A stretch of 17,047 nt of DNA from contig JBKECK010000003.1 of assembly GCA_047974625.1 (NCBI GenBank), positions 1 to 17,047 of the forward strand, written 5' to 3'. The position numbers and the translations under genes were made by a program. The notes under the pieces are model-generated. The model saw only the letters and a program-made list of their open reading frames with translations. It was not told the origin of the DNA and searched no databases. The stretch is from CADEDH01 sp047974625. Its GTDB lineage: Bacteria; Actinomycetota; Acidimicrobiia; Acidimicrobiales; SZUA-35. Below, in pieces: positions 6,952-13,166 of the stretch; the first letter of the stretch is position 1; every line of letters begins with the position of its first letter.

Positions 6952-8139
6952 ATGGCCAAGGAGAAGTTTCAGCGTACGAAGCCTCATGTGAATGTGGGGA
7001 CGATGGGCCATATTGATCATGGTAAGACGACGTTGACGGCGGCGATTACGAAGGTGTTGTCGGATCGGGTTGCGGGGAATACTGCGACGGCGTTTGATAA
7101 TATTGATAAGGCTCCTGAGGAACGGGAGCGTGGTATTACGATTAATGTTTCTCATGTTGAGTATGAGACGGATAATCGGCATTACGCGCATGTTGATATG
7201 CCGGGGCACGCGGATTATATCAAGAATATGATTACGGGTGCTGCTCAGGTTGATGGGGCGATTTTGGTGGTGTCGGCGGCTGATGGTCCGATGCCGCAGA
7301 CGCGTGAGCATGTGTTGTTGGCTCGGCAGGTTGGGGTTCCGGCGATTGTGGTGGCTTTGAATAAGGCTGACATGGTTGATGATGAGGAGCTGTTGGAGCT
7401 GGTGGAGTTGGAGGCTCGGGAGCTGTTGAGTGAGTATGAGTTCCCGGGTGATGATGTGCCGGTGGTTCATGTTTCGGCGTTGAAGGCGTTGGAGGGTGAT
7501 GAGGCTGCTGGTGACAAGATTATGGAGTTGATGGCTGCGGTGGATGAGTACATCCCGGAGCCTGAGCGTGATCTTGATAAGCCGTTCTTGATGCCGATTG
7601 AGGATGTGTTCTCGATTACGGGTCGGGGGACGGTGGTCACTGGGAAGGTGGAGCAGGGGGTGGTCCACACGGGTGACGAGTTGGAGATTGTGGGGATTAA
7701 GGACACGCGTAAGACGACGTGTACTGGTGTTGAGATGTTCCGGAAGTTGCTTGATGAGGGTCAGGCTGGGGACAATATTGGTGCGTTGTTGCGTGGTGTG
7801 GAGAAGGATGAGGTGCAGCGGGGTCAGGTGCTCGCGAAGCCGGGTTCGATTACTCCGCATACTGAGTTTGAGGCTCAGGTGTATGTGTTGACGAAGGAAG
7901 AGGGTGGCCGGCATAAGCCGTTCTTCGGGAATTATCGTCCGCAGTTTTATTTCCGTACGACGGATATTACGGGGACGGTGAATTTGCCGGAGGGTACGGA
8001 GATGTGTATGCCGGGTGATAATACGGAGATGCGGGTTGAGTTGATTAATCCGATTGCGATGGATGAGGGGTTGCGGTTCGCGATTCGTGAGGGTGGTCGT
8101 ACGGTGGGTGCTGGTCGGGTGACCAAGATCCTGAAGTAG
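6952..8139 (+). CDS. tuf: elongation factor Tu
   Basis: This 395-residue GTPase carries aminoacyl-tRNA to the ribosome. The P-loop GHIDHGKT is at 19-26, the effector-loop region ERERGITI at 57-64, the G3 motif reads DMPGH at 82-86 (Cys in E. coli, Ala in mycobacteria), and NKADMVDD is the G4 motif. SALKALEGD and domains 2 and 3 follow complete to VTKILK. Codon use is unlike every neighbour: of the first 103 codons I count 47 ending in T, 50 in G, 5 in C and 1 in A, and Leu is mostly TTG. The first 50 rplL codons give 27 C, 16 G, 5 T and 2 A. The last few codons (ACC AAG ATC CTG) return to the local style. The gene is intact and clearly functional. It follows tRNA-Met, as in tRNA-tufB loci, rather than fusA. 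Confidence 0.98.
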   Translation: MAKEKFQRTKPHVNVGTMGHIDHGKTTLTAAITKVLSDRVAGNTATAFDNIDKAPEERERGITINVSHVEYETDNRHYAHVDMPGHADYIKNMITGAAQVDGAILVVSAADGPMPQTREHVLLARQVGVPAIVVALNKADMVDDEELLELVELEARELLSEYEFPGDDVPVVHVSALKALEGDEAAGDKIMELMAAVDEYIPEPERDLDKPFLMPIEDVFSITGRGTVVTGKVEQGVVHTGDELEIVGIKDTRKTTCTGVEMFRKLLDEGQAGDNIGALLRGVEKDEVQRGQVLAKPGSITPHTEFEAQVYVLTKEEGGRHKPFFGNYRPQFYFRTTDITGTVNLPEGTEMCMPGDNTEMRVELINPIAMDEGLRFAIREGGRTVGAGRVTKILK

Positions 8140-8170
8140 CACCCCCGAGCGAGCCGGCCGCTTCGGATCG

Positions 8171-8220
8171 GACACAGCTCCGGTGTCACACGGGCCCCAC
8201 GCGTCACGCGTGGGGCCCGT
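8171..8220 (+). terminator. terminator hairpins after tuf
   Basis: A small GACAC/GTGTC hairpin (8171-8187) is followed at once by a perfect 14-bp stem (8190-8203 with 8207-8220) with a three-base TCA loop. There is no T-run, as is usual in high-GC actinobacteria. It lies 50 nt after the tuf stop and separates tuf from the SDR gene. Confidence 0.75.
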
Positions 8221-8315
8221 CTCGCGTCCGGCCGGACCTGAGCGCGACACCACCGGCAAGCTACCGATCGGTAGCGGGCCCGGGGGACCGGCGCGGATTC
8301 CCGTCGGGTCGAGGT

Positions 8316-8344
8316 TTGCGTCGCCCCCCGGTGACCCGAATACT
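8316..8344 (+). promoter_or_regulatory. promoter of the SDR gene, leaderless
   Basis: TTGCGT (8316-8321) and AATACT (8339-8344) are spaced by 17 nt. The -10 ends 7 nt before the ATG at 8352, placing the transcript start at that ATG. This is the only leaderless candidate here with a recognisable -35. Confidence 0.45.
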
Positions 8345-8351
8345 CATGGCC

Positions 8352-9326
8352 ATGTACACAGCCCCCACCGACCAGTTTCGCTTCCCCGATGAGCTGCGCA
8401 GCGGCTTCGAGGGCCAACGGGTGTTGATCACCGGGGCCGGCAAGGACGGGGGAATCGGCCAGGCCTTCGCCCTGACGGCGGGCCTCAACGGCGCCGCCTC
8501 GGTCGCCGTCCACTTCCACCGGAGCTACGAGGACGGGTTCGACCTGGTGGAACAGCTCCAAGAGGAGGGGGTCAACGCCTTCCCCGTACAGGCCGACATC
8601 ACCAACCTGCGCGATCTCTGGGCCTCCCGCAGCTACATCATCGACCAGATGGGGGGTCTCCCCCCGTCGCTGGTGGTGTGCAACTCGGGCCTCACCGAGG
8701 GCGGCTACTCCTTCGGTCGGGCCCTCCGCTCCAAGGACGACGAGCCCAACGCGGTGCGCCGGGCGCGGGTCCGCCAGCACTTCATCGACAGTCTCGAGGA
8801 GTCCTGCCTCGTGCTCGACACCAAGATCGACGGCTTCCTGGCCACCACCCACCTCTGGTCGGGTGAGGCCATCCACCACGACCAGAGCGTGCAGTTCGTG
8901 TACGTGTCGTCCCGGCAGGCGATCGACCCCGGCCCGGCCGTCCCGGGTTACGCCATCTCCAACTGGGCCGTGCTGCAGATCCCGGAGGTGCTGCGGGTCA
9001 ACCTGGGGAAGTCGGCGGGGCAGGTGAAGACCCTCAGTGTGCTGTTCCCCTTCATCCGCACCGGCATGACCGACGAGTACGCCCAGAACGAGAAGGTGTA
9101 CGGGCGTTGGCAGCCCCGAATGCTGGAGACCCACGAGTGTGGCGAGGCCTTCGCCCAGCTGCTGGCCCAGCCGGCCGACGAGCTGGACACCGGGGCCTTC
9201 GAGCTCATGGTCGATCCGGCGTCCGGCGGTGACGCCGGGATCGACGTGACCTGGAAGCGGGTGCACCTGGACGTCCGCGAGGAGGAGCTCGACTGGAGCT
9301 CACAGGCCCCCCGCACCTATTCCTGA
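8352..9326 (+). CDS. SDR-family oxidoreductase-like protein lacking the catalytic Lys
   Basis: This 324-residue protein has a Rossmann fold of the short-chain dehydrogenase/reductase superfamily. The cofactor loop is TGAGKDGGIG at 27-36, two residues longer than the common TGxxxGIG. CNSG replaces the usual NNAG. Ser 187 and Tyr 200 are spaced 13 apart as in active SDRs, but the Lys four residues after Tyr is Asn 204 (AAC at 8961-8963), and no Lys is nearby. FPFIRTGM resembles the PGxIxTxM block after the active site. An insert of about 50 residues (SKDDEPNAVRRARVR onward) precedes the catalytic Ser, and an acidic tail ends the protein. ATG 8352 is chosen because of the promoter 7 nt upstream; ATG 8346 or TTG 8316 are alternatives. 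It may be a reductase with an altered mechanism or a non-catalytic NAD(P)-binding protein; substrate unknown. Confidence 0.8.
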   Translation: MYTAPTDQFRFPDELRSGFEGQRVLITGAGKDGGIGQAFALTAGLNGAASVAVHFHRSYEDGFDLVEQLQEEGVNAFPVQADITNLRDLWASRSYIIDQMGGLPPSLVVCNSGLTEGGYSFGRALRSKDDEPNAVRRARVRQHFIDSLEESCLVLDTKIDGFLATTHLWSGEAIHHDQSVQFVYVSSRQAIDPGPAVPGYAISNWAVLQIPEVLRVNLGKSAGQVKTLSVLFPFIRTGMTDEYAQNEKVYGRWQPRMLETHECGEAFAQLLAQPADELDTGAFELMVDPASGGDAGIDVTWKRVHLDVREEELDWSSQAPRTYS

Positions 9327-9341
9327 CCCGCTCCGACCCCG

Positions 9342-9380
9342 GCCGGCCCGGCCCCCCGATGACCGGGGGGTCGGGCCGGC
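9342..9380. terminator. bidirectional terminator between SDR gene and minus-strand gene
   Basis: Bases 9342-9358 pair with 9364-9380 in a 17-bp stem with one G-T wobble and a five-base loop ATGAC. It lies 15 nt after the SDR stop and 35 nt beyond the stop of the convergent minus-strand gene, so it can end both transcripts. Confidence 0.7.
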
Positions 9381-9415
9381 GGGAACGTCGACGCCCGAGC
9401 CGCTCGGGCCGATCC

Positions 9416-9850
9416 TCACGACATGGCCACGATGACGGCCACCACCACCACGGTCTGGACGAGCTGGATGAGGGCCGTGACCGCCACCGTCCGCATCCCG
9501 ATGGCGGTCAGGCGTGGGCCGACGTCATCGGCCAGGTCGGTGAGTCCGGCCGCCAGGGTCTGACGCAGCCGGATCTCGGCGCCGATCAAGACCTGATCGG
9601 CGTGGGCCAGGGACCGCCGCAGCTCGTCTTGGAGGTCGGCGACCGCGGCTCCGATCGGCCGGCAACCGCCGGCATCGGGCGGCAACTCATCGGGCGGCAA
9701 CTCATCGGGCGGCACGCCATCGGGCGGCACGTCGTCGGGCGGGATCGCGTTGTTGGGTGGAAGGGCGTCTGCTGGATCCCCGGACGGGTCGGGGGCCGGA
9801 CGGGGAGCGGTTCGATCACCGGTGGTCGGGACGGCACGGTCGTCACACAT
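9416..9850 (-). CDS. small acidic PPDEL-repeat protein with C-terminal membrane helix, unknown
   Basis: I do not recognise this 144-residue protein. Residues 1-35 are Pro/Asp/Ala-rich. About residues 36-60 are pentapeptide repeats of the type PPDEL/PPDGV, encoded by five 15-nt DNA repeats. Residues 68-118 look helical and amphipathic (ADLQDELRRSLAHADQ onward), and 121-143 form one strongly hydrophobic helix that ends the protein. There is no signal peptide, so it looks tail-anchored, with the N-terminal part in the cytoplasm; this is inference. The second half has very C/G-rich third positions, as expected for a real gene here. The frame continues to 10126, but ATG 9850 is preferred: upstream translation is Arg/Pro/Ser-rich junk, and GGAG lies 9 nt before it. 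A plus-strand frame over the same DNA looks non-coding. Confidence 0.6.
   Translation of the reverse strand: MCDDRAVPTTGDRTAPRPAPDPSGDPADALPPNNAIPPDDVPPDGVPPDELPPDELPPDAGGCRPIGAAVADLQDELRRSLAHADQVLIGAEIRLRQTLAAGLTDLADDVGPRLTAIGMRTVAVTALIQLVQTVVVVAVIVAMS
9673..9747. repeat. five 15-nt tandem repeats coding PPDEL-type pentapeptides
   Basis: Units begin at 9673, 9688, 9703, 9718 and 9733. The core CATCGGGCGGCA is shared by four units and slightly changed in the fifth. The unit length of 15 nt keeps the minus-strand reading frame, giving PPD(E/G/D)(L/V) repeats. Confidence 0.85.
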
Positions 9851-10287
9851 GGGGGATATCTCCGGACCAGGATCGCGCCGCGACCAGCCCCGTGACGGGG
9901 TTGATCGTCGGACGCGGCTCGCCCGGCCATAGTGGCAGCCGCGCCGACCGCAGGGTCGGGAGCGGGGCGGTGTCCGGGCGAATGGGATTGGTGGGAGGTG
10001 GACCCCTGAGGGCACTCCGCAGCGTAGTGACCGGCAGTGACAGCCAAGCTCATCGGCCGGCCGTCGGGAACCGCCGGGATCGGGCGATGCCGGACCCCGG
10101 GCCCGGCCGATCATCATGGCCGCCACCGCCCAGCGCTACAGTTGTCACATCCTTCGGTCGACGTCGACCGTTGTCCCCGGCGGGCCGGTCCCGGTCGGAC
10201 GGCTCCGTGCTCCGCACGGTTTCACCCAACCGACATGGGCTCGCCATGCCCCGGGACGTAACCCTGATCTGAAAATCGAGGTCTGAA
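9851..10287. other. 437-nt gene-free stretch upstream of the ECF sigma gene
   Basis: No credible coding frame is seen in either strand here. It must hold the divergent promoters of the minus-strand membrane protein gene and the sigma factor gene. It contains a perfect 16-nt palindrome at 10155-10170, a direct repeat GTTGTC at 10141-10146 and 10170-10175, and a short CCGTGC/GCACGG hairpin at 10205-10219 followed by TTTC. TACAGT at 10137-10142 could be a -10 box, but no matching -35 is evident. I could not identify an ECF-type promoter. Confidence 0.5.
10155..10170. promoter_or_regulatory. perfect 16-nt palindrome, candidate operator
   Basis: CGGTCGACGTCGACCG equals its own reverse complement. 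It sits 117 nt before the sigma factor start, between two copies of GTTGTC. The size fits a dimeric regulator site, but no regulator can be named. Confidence 0.35.
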
Positions 10288-10866
10288 GTGGTGGAGTCGG
10301 CCGACGTCGACGAACTGATCGAAAAGGCGAAGGCGGGTGATCACCCCGCCTTCGAACAACTGGTTCGTCTCACCTACGCCGACACCTACACCTTGGCCTA
10401 TCGCCTGGTCGGCGACGAGGAGGACGCGCGAGACGTGGTGCAGGAAACCTACCTGCGGGCCCACAAGGGCCTCAAGCGTTTCCGCGGCGACGCCCAGTTC
10501 TCCACCTGGCTGCATCGGATCACGGCGAACTGTGCCAGCACCCATCTGGGGCGCCGGGGCAAACACCGGCACGACCCGCTGAGCGACGATGTCCAGATCG
10601 CCGATGAGCACCCCGCGGTCGACCCGGAGCACCGGGCCGGTATCAATGATCTCCGTGGACAGCTGTCGGCCGCCCTGCGTGAGCTCCCCCCCAAGCTCCG
10701 TTCCGTCGTGGTCCTGCGCGACATCTACGACCTCCCCCACGAGGCGATCGCCGAACAGCTGGGTATCTCGGAGTCCGCGGCCAAGGTGAGATTGCACCGG
10801 GCCCGCAAACGGTTGCGGGAACGGCTCTATCCACTGGGTGATGAGGAGCACGCTCGTGCAGTGTGA
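10288..10866 (+). CDS. ECF-family RNA polymerase sigma factor
   Basis: This 192-residue sigma factor has the two domains of the ECF group. Region 2 spans about 22-90, with AYRLVGDEEDARDVVQETYL, then FRGDAQFSTWLHRITANCA. Region 4 spans about 128-182, with LRELPPKLRSVVVLRDIYDL and the helix-turn-helix EAIAEQLGISESAAKVRLHRARKRL. The two are joined by a short linker and there is no region 1.1 or 3. It would direct RNA polymerase to a dedicated set of promoters when released from its anti-sigma factor, which is encoded immediately downstream and overlaps it. GTG 10288 has GAGG 6 nt upstream; GTG 10291 is an equal alternative. Its target regulon cannot be deduced from this window. Confidence 0.93.
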   Translation: MVESADVDELIEKAKAGDHPAFEQLVRLTYADTYTLAYRLVGDEEDARDVVQETYLRAHKGLKRFRGDAQFSTWLHRITANCASTHLGRRGKHRHDPLSDDVQIADEHPAVDPEHRAGINDLRGQLSAALRELPPKLRSVVVLRDIYDLPHEAIAEQLGISESAAKVRLHRARKRLRERLYPLGDEEHARAV

Positions 10867-11212
10867 AACCGTGAGTCTGCAGTTGGCCGAGATCGCCGAC
10901 GGCCTCACCTCGCTGGCTCCCGAAAGCCAGCAACATGTCGACCAGTGCCTCCGGTGCCAGGCCGAACTGGCCCAGTACCGGAAGCTGCTCCGGGCCCTGA
11001 ACGCCATGCGGGGTCACCGGATGGTGCCCGACGACCATCTGCTCGACGAGATCCTCGAAGCCCTCCGCCCGCCGGCCACCGTGCACCGCTTCCAGCGCCG
11101 CAACCGCCGGGTCGCCTATATCGGCGGTATCGCCGCAGCGGCCACCGCCGGAGCCGCGGGCGCTATCGTCATCGCCACTCGTCTGGCCAATCGCCAGTCC
11201 CTGGCCAGCTGA
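10856..11212 (+). CDS. ZAS-type membrane anti-sigma factor
   Basis: This 118-residue protein has a zinc-binding anti-sigma (ZAS) motif, HVDQCLRC at residues 27-34 (Hx3Cx2C), with Cys 3 as a likely fourth ligand at RsrA-like distance. A basic stretch RFQRRNRR precedes a single membrane helix at about 87-107 (Gly/Ala-rich), then a short basic tail. It probably holds the ECF sigma factor inactive at the membrane; all four ligands would allow thiol/zinc redox sensing, but membrane anchoring also permits control by proteolysis. GTG 10856 overlaps the sigma stop by 11 nt, with GAGGAG about 7 nt before it, indicating translational coupling. An in-frame GTG at 10838 would add six residues but has a worse start context. 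Confidence 0.85.
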   Translation: MQCETVSLQLAEIADGLTSLAPESQQHVDQCLRCQAELAQYRKLLRALNAMRGHRMVPDDHLLDEILEALRPPATVHRFQRRNRRVAYIGGIAAAATAGAAGAIVIATRLANRQSLAS

Positions 11213-11274
11213 CCGGCCGGGTCCGGGGGCCCACCCCGACGCGCTGAATCCCGGGCGGTTCGCGCTCGGGTGCC

Positions 11275-11283
11275 TGATAGCCT
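11275..11283 (+). promoter_or_regulatory. extended -10 promoter element for tRNA-Trp
   Basis: TGA-TAGCCT combines the extended TGN element with a TANNNT -10 and ends 12 nt before the tRNA-Trp 5' end. The -35 is poor, as tolerated by extended -10 promoters. It may drive tRNA-Trp and secE-nusG. Confidence 0.4.
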
Positions 11284-11295
11284 CGTAGTGCCCGA

Positions 11296-11368
11296 AGGGC
11301 AGTAGCTCAATTGGCAGAGCGCCGGTCTCCAAAACCGAAGGTTGGGGGTTCGATTCCCTCCGGCCCTG
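11296..11368 (+). tRNA. tRNA-Trp (CCA anticodon)
   Basis: This is a 73-nt tRNA with anticodon CCA in loop CTCCAAA, T-arm GGGGG-TTCGATT-CCCTC, and discriminator G. 3' CCA is not encoded. Two stem positions do not pair: A6 with G67 in the acceptor (AGGGCAG against CGGCCCT) and C27 with A43 at the top of the anticodon stem. It precedes secE, the conserved place for tRNA-Trp in many bacteria, so it is probably functional. Confidence 0.92.
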
Positions 11369-11452
11369 CTCACGCACCTTCCCACCAGCTCACCAGCCGA
11401 GCAGCGGCACCGACACCTCGGTGACGCTGCCGGCTGCACGAGGCTCCACACC

Positions 11453-11758
11453 ATGGCCATGAATCGCGAACAGCGTCGACTCCTGCAGAAGCAGGGCCAG
11501 CTCGACAGCGACGGCAACCCGGTTGCCGCATCTCGAGAGGCGCCGCGCGCGGTCCAGGCGCACGAGCGGTCCTCGCCTCGCGAATACGTGTCCGAGGTGC
11601 GGGCCGAGATGAAGCGGGTCAACTGGCCCACTCGGTCCGAGGTGGTCAACTACACGATCGTGGTGCTGGTCACGATTCTGGTGGCCACCGGTCTGGTGGC
11701 CTTGCTCGACTATGTCTTTGCCGAAGGAATCCTCCAGCTCCTGAAGTTGGGATCATGA
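11453..11758 (+). CDS. secE: preprotein translocase subunit SecE
   Basis: This 101-residue protein is the small essential subunit of the SecYEG channel. It has a charged N-terminal region, then the conserved SecE segment REYVSEVRAEMKRVNWPTRSE at about 43-63, and a single membrane helix after it (VVNYTIVVLVTILVATGLVALL). Single-helix SecE of about this size is normal outside the enterobacteria. ATG 11453 has GAGG 9 nt upstream; ATG 11459 is an alternative that would remove only Met-Ala. The end overlaps the nusG start in ATGA, so translation is coupled. Confidence 0.93.
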   Translation: MAMNREQRRLLQKQGQLDSDGNPVAASREAPRAVQAHERSSPREYVSEVRAEMKRVNWPTRSEVVNYTIVVLVTILVATGLVALLDYVFAEGILQLLKLGS

Positions 11759-12690
11759 CGAACGAGAACGACACCATCGAAACACTGGCCCCCGCAGCTG
11801 CCGCCGGCCCGGACCCCGACGGAACGGTGCCCACCCTCACCGAGACCGGCGACCCCGGCACCCCCGACAGTGCCGTGGCGGACGGTGTCGGAACGGACCC
11901 TGCGGTGGCAGACCCTCCCGCGGCGGACGGTGCGGTGGCGGACCCTGCGGCCCCTGAGGGCGTCGCCGAGGATTCCGCTGACGAGCCGGTCGCAGCAGCC
12001 GACCCCACGACGGACCCGGCCGACGGGACCCCCGTGGACGAGACGGCGGCGGCCGATACGGCCGCGGATGACGCCGAGGTCGGCGATGCCCCCGCCGACG
12101 AGATGGTCGAGGTGGCGCCCCCGCCGGTCAAGCGGGAATCACCGTATGACCGCCCCGGCCGGTGGTACGTCCTCAATACCCAGTCCGGGTACGAGAACAA
12201 GGTGAAGTCCAACCTCGAGGCCCGCACCCAGTCCATGAACATGGAGGAGCGGATCTTCGAGATCGTCATCCCGGTCGAGGACGTGGTCGAGTTCAAGAAC
12301 GGCAAGAAGGTGGTCGTTCAGAAGAAGGTGTTCCCCGGCTACCTGCTGGTCAGGATGCGGCTCGACGACGACTCCTGGTTCGTGGTTCGCAACACCCCGG
12401 GGGTCACCGGCTTCGTCGGCGCCGGGAACAAGCCGTCCCCGCTGCCCCGCCGGGACGTCGAATCGTTCCTGGTCGTCAAGGAGGACGGGGAGGAGCCCAC
12501 CCGCAAGGGTCGGCCCCGGCTGGAGTACTCGATGGGCGAGACGGTCCGGGTCAAGGAAGGCCCGTTCGCCGACTTCCAGGGTGAGATCGTCGACATCAAC
12601 GCGGAGCAGCTCAAGCTCAAGGTGCTGGTGAACATCTTCGGCCGGGAAACCCCGGTCGAGCTGGAGTTCGCCCAGGTCGGCAAGATCTGA
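11755..12690 (+). CDS. nusG: transcription termination/antitermination factor NusG with acidic N-terminal extension
   Basis: This 311-residue NusG binds RNA polymerase and affects pausing and Rho-dependent termination. The NGN domain runs from about residue 134 (GRWYVLNTQSGYENKV) through KVFPGYLLVRM and NTPGVTGFVG to about 245. The KOW domain is at about 260-295 (GETVRVKEGPFADFQGEI). Residues 1-125 form a low-complexity Ala/Asp/Pro/Glu/Thr tail without a single Lys, Arg or His, probably disordered. E. coli NusG is about 181 residues and lacks it, whereas long acidic N-terminal extensions are known in other actinobacterial NusG proteins such as those of Streptomyces. Start is the ATG in the ATGA overlap with secE. 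Confidence 0.95.
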   Translation: MTNENDTIETLAPAAAAGPDPDGTVPTLTETGDPGTPDSAVADGVGTDPAVADPPAADGAVADPAAPEGVAEDSADEPVAAADPTTDPADGTPVDETAAADTAADDAEVGDAPADEMVEVAPPPVKRESPYDRPGRWYVLNTQSGYENKVKSNLEARTQSMNMEERIFEIVIPVEDVVEFKNGKKVVVQKKVFPGYLLVRMRLDDDSWFVVRNTPGVTGFVGAGNKPSPLPRRDVESFLVVKEDGEEPTRKGRPRLEYSMGETVRVKEGPFADFQGEIVDINAEQLKLKVLVNIFGRETPVELEFAQVGKI

Positions 12691-12737
12691 TCTCCGAGAT
12701 CCGATCCTCATCGTCAGCAAGAAGAGAAAGAACGGTA

Positions 12738-13166
12738 ATGGCCAAGAAGCAAGTTCTCGCAGTGGTCAAGATCCAGATCCCGGCCGGTCAGGCCTCGCCG
12801 GCCCCGCCCGTCGGTACCGCGCTCGGTCCGTACGGCCTGGGCATCATGGACTTCTGCAAGGAATACAACGCTCGGACCGAGTCACAGCGGGGCCAGGTGG
12901 TCCCAGTCGAGGTGACGGTGTTCGAGGATCGGACGTTCTCGTTCATCCTCAAGACCCCGCCCACCGCGGAACTGATCAAGAAGGCGGCCAACATCGAGAA
13001 GGGTGCCGGTGACCCCCTGCGGGACCACGCCGGCAGCATCACCGATGCCCAGCTCACCGAGATCGCCGAGATCAAGATGCCGGACCTCAACGCCTACGAC
13101 ATCGACGCGGCCAAGCTGCAGGTGGCGGGCACGGCCCGCCAGATGGGCGTCACCGTCGAGGGCTGA
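12738..13166 (+). CDS. rplK: 50S ribosomal protein L11
   Basis: This 142-residue protein is L11 of the GTPase-associated centre of the large subunit, which binds 23S rRNA and contacts EF-G. Its Pro-rich N-terminal segment IQIPAGQASPAPPVGTALGP (residues 11-30) is the classic thiostrepton-site motif. The C-terminal rRNA-binding part has KKAANIEKGAGDPLRD and ends AGTARQMGVTVEG. Length matches the family exactly. It lies 47 nt after nusG with a weak GAAAGAACGG sequence before the ATG. With rplA it forms the usual L11 operon. Confidence 0.97.
   Translation: MAKKQVLAVVKIQIPAGQASPAPPVGTALGPYGLGIMDFCKEYNARTESQRGQVVPVEVTVFEDRTFSFILKTPPTAELIKKAANIEKGAGDPLRDHAGSITDAQLTEIAEIKMPDLNAYDIDAAKLQVAGTARQMGVTVEG

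Noticed and set aside
6952..8139. tuf as a decaying or foreign pseudogene because of its odd composition
   Set aside because: The frame is full length with all GTPase motifs, a strong ribosome binding site and a matching terminator.
6937..8259. A 440-codon open frame antisense to the whole of tuf
   Set aside because: It is in exact codon register with tuf, where stops could only come from TTA, CTA or TCA codons. tuf has almost no A-ending codons, so openness is automatic. The translation is an Arg/His/Leu/Ile/Asn-rich string with no recognisable fold.
9359..9895. Plus-strand frame of 178 codons opposite the PPDEL-repeat gene
   Set aside because: The translation is His/Arg/Gly-rich low complexity and starts inside a terminator hairpin. 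The minus strand has acidic, helical and hydrophobic segments in sensible order and better codon use.
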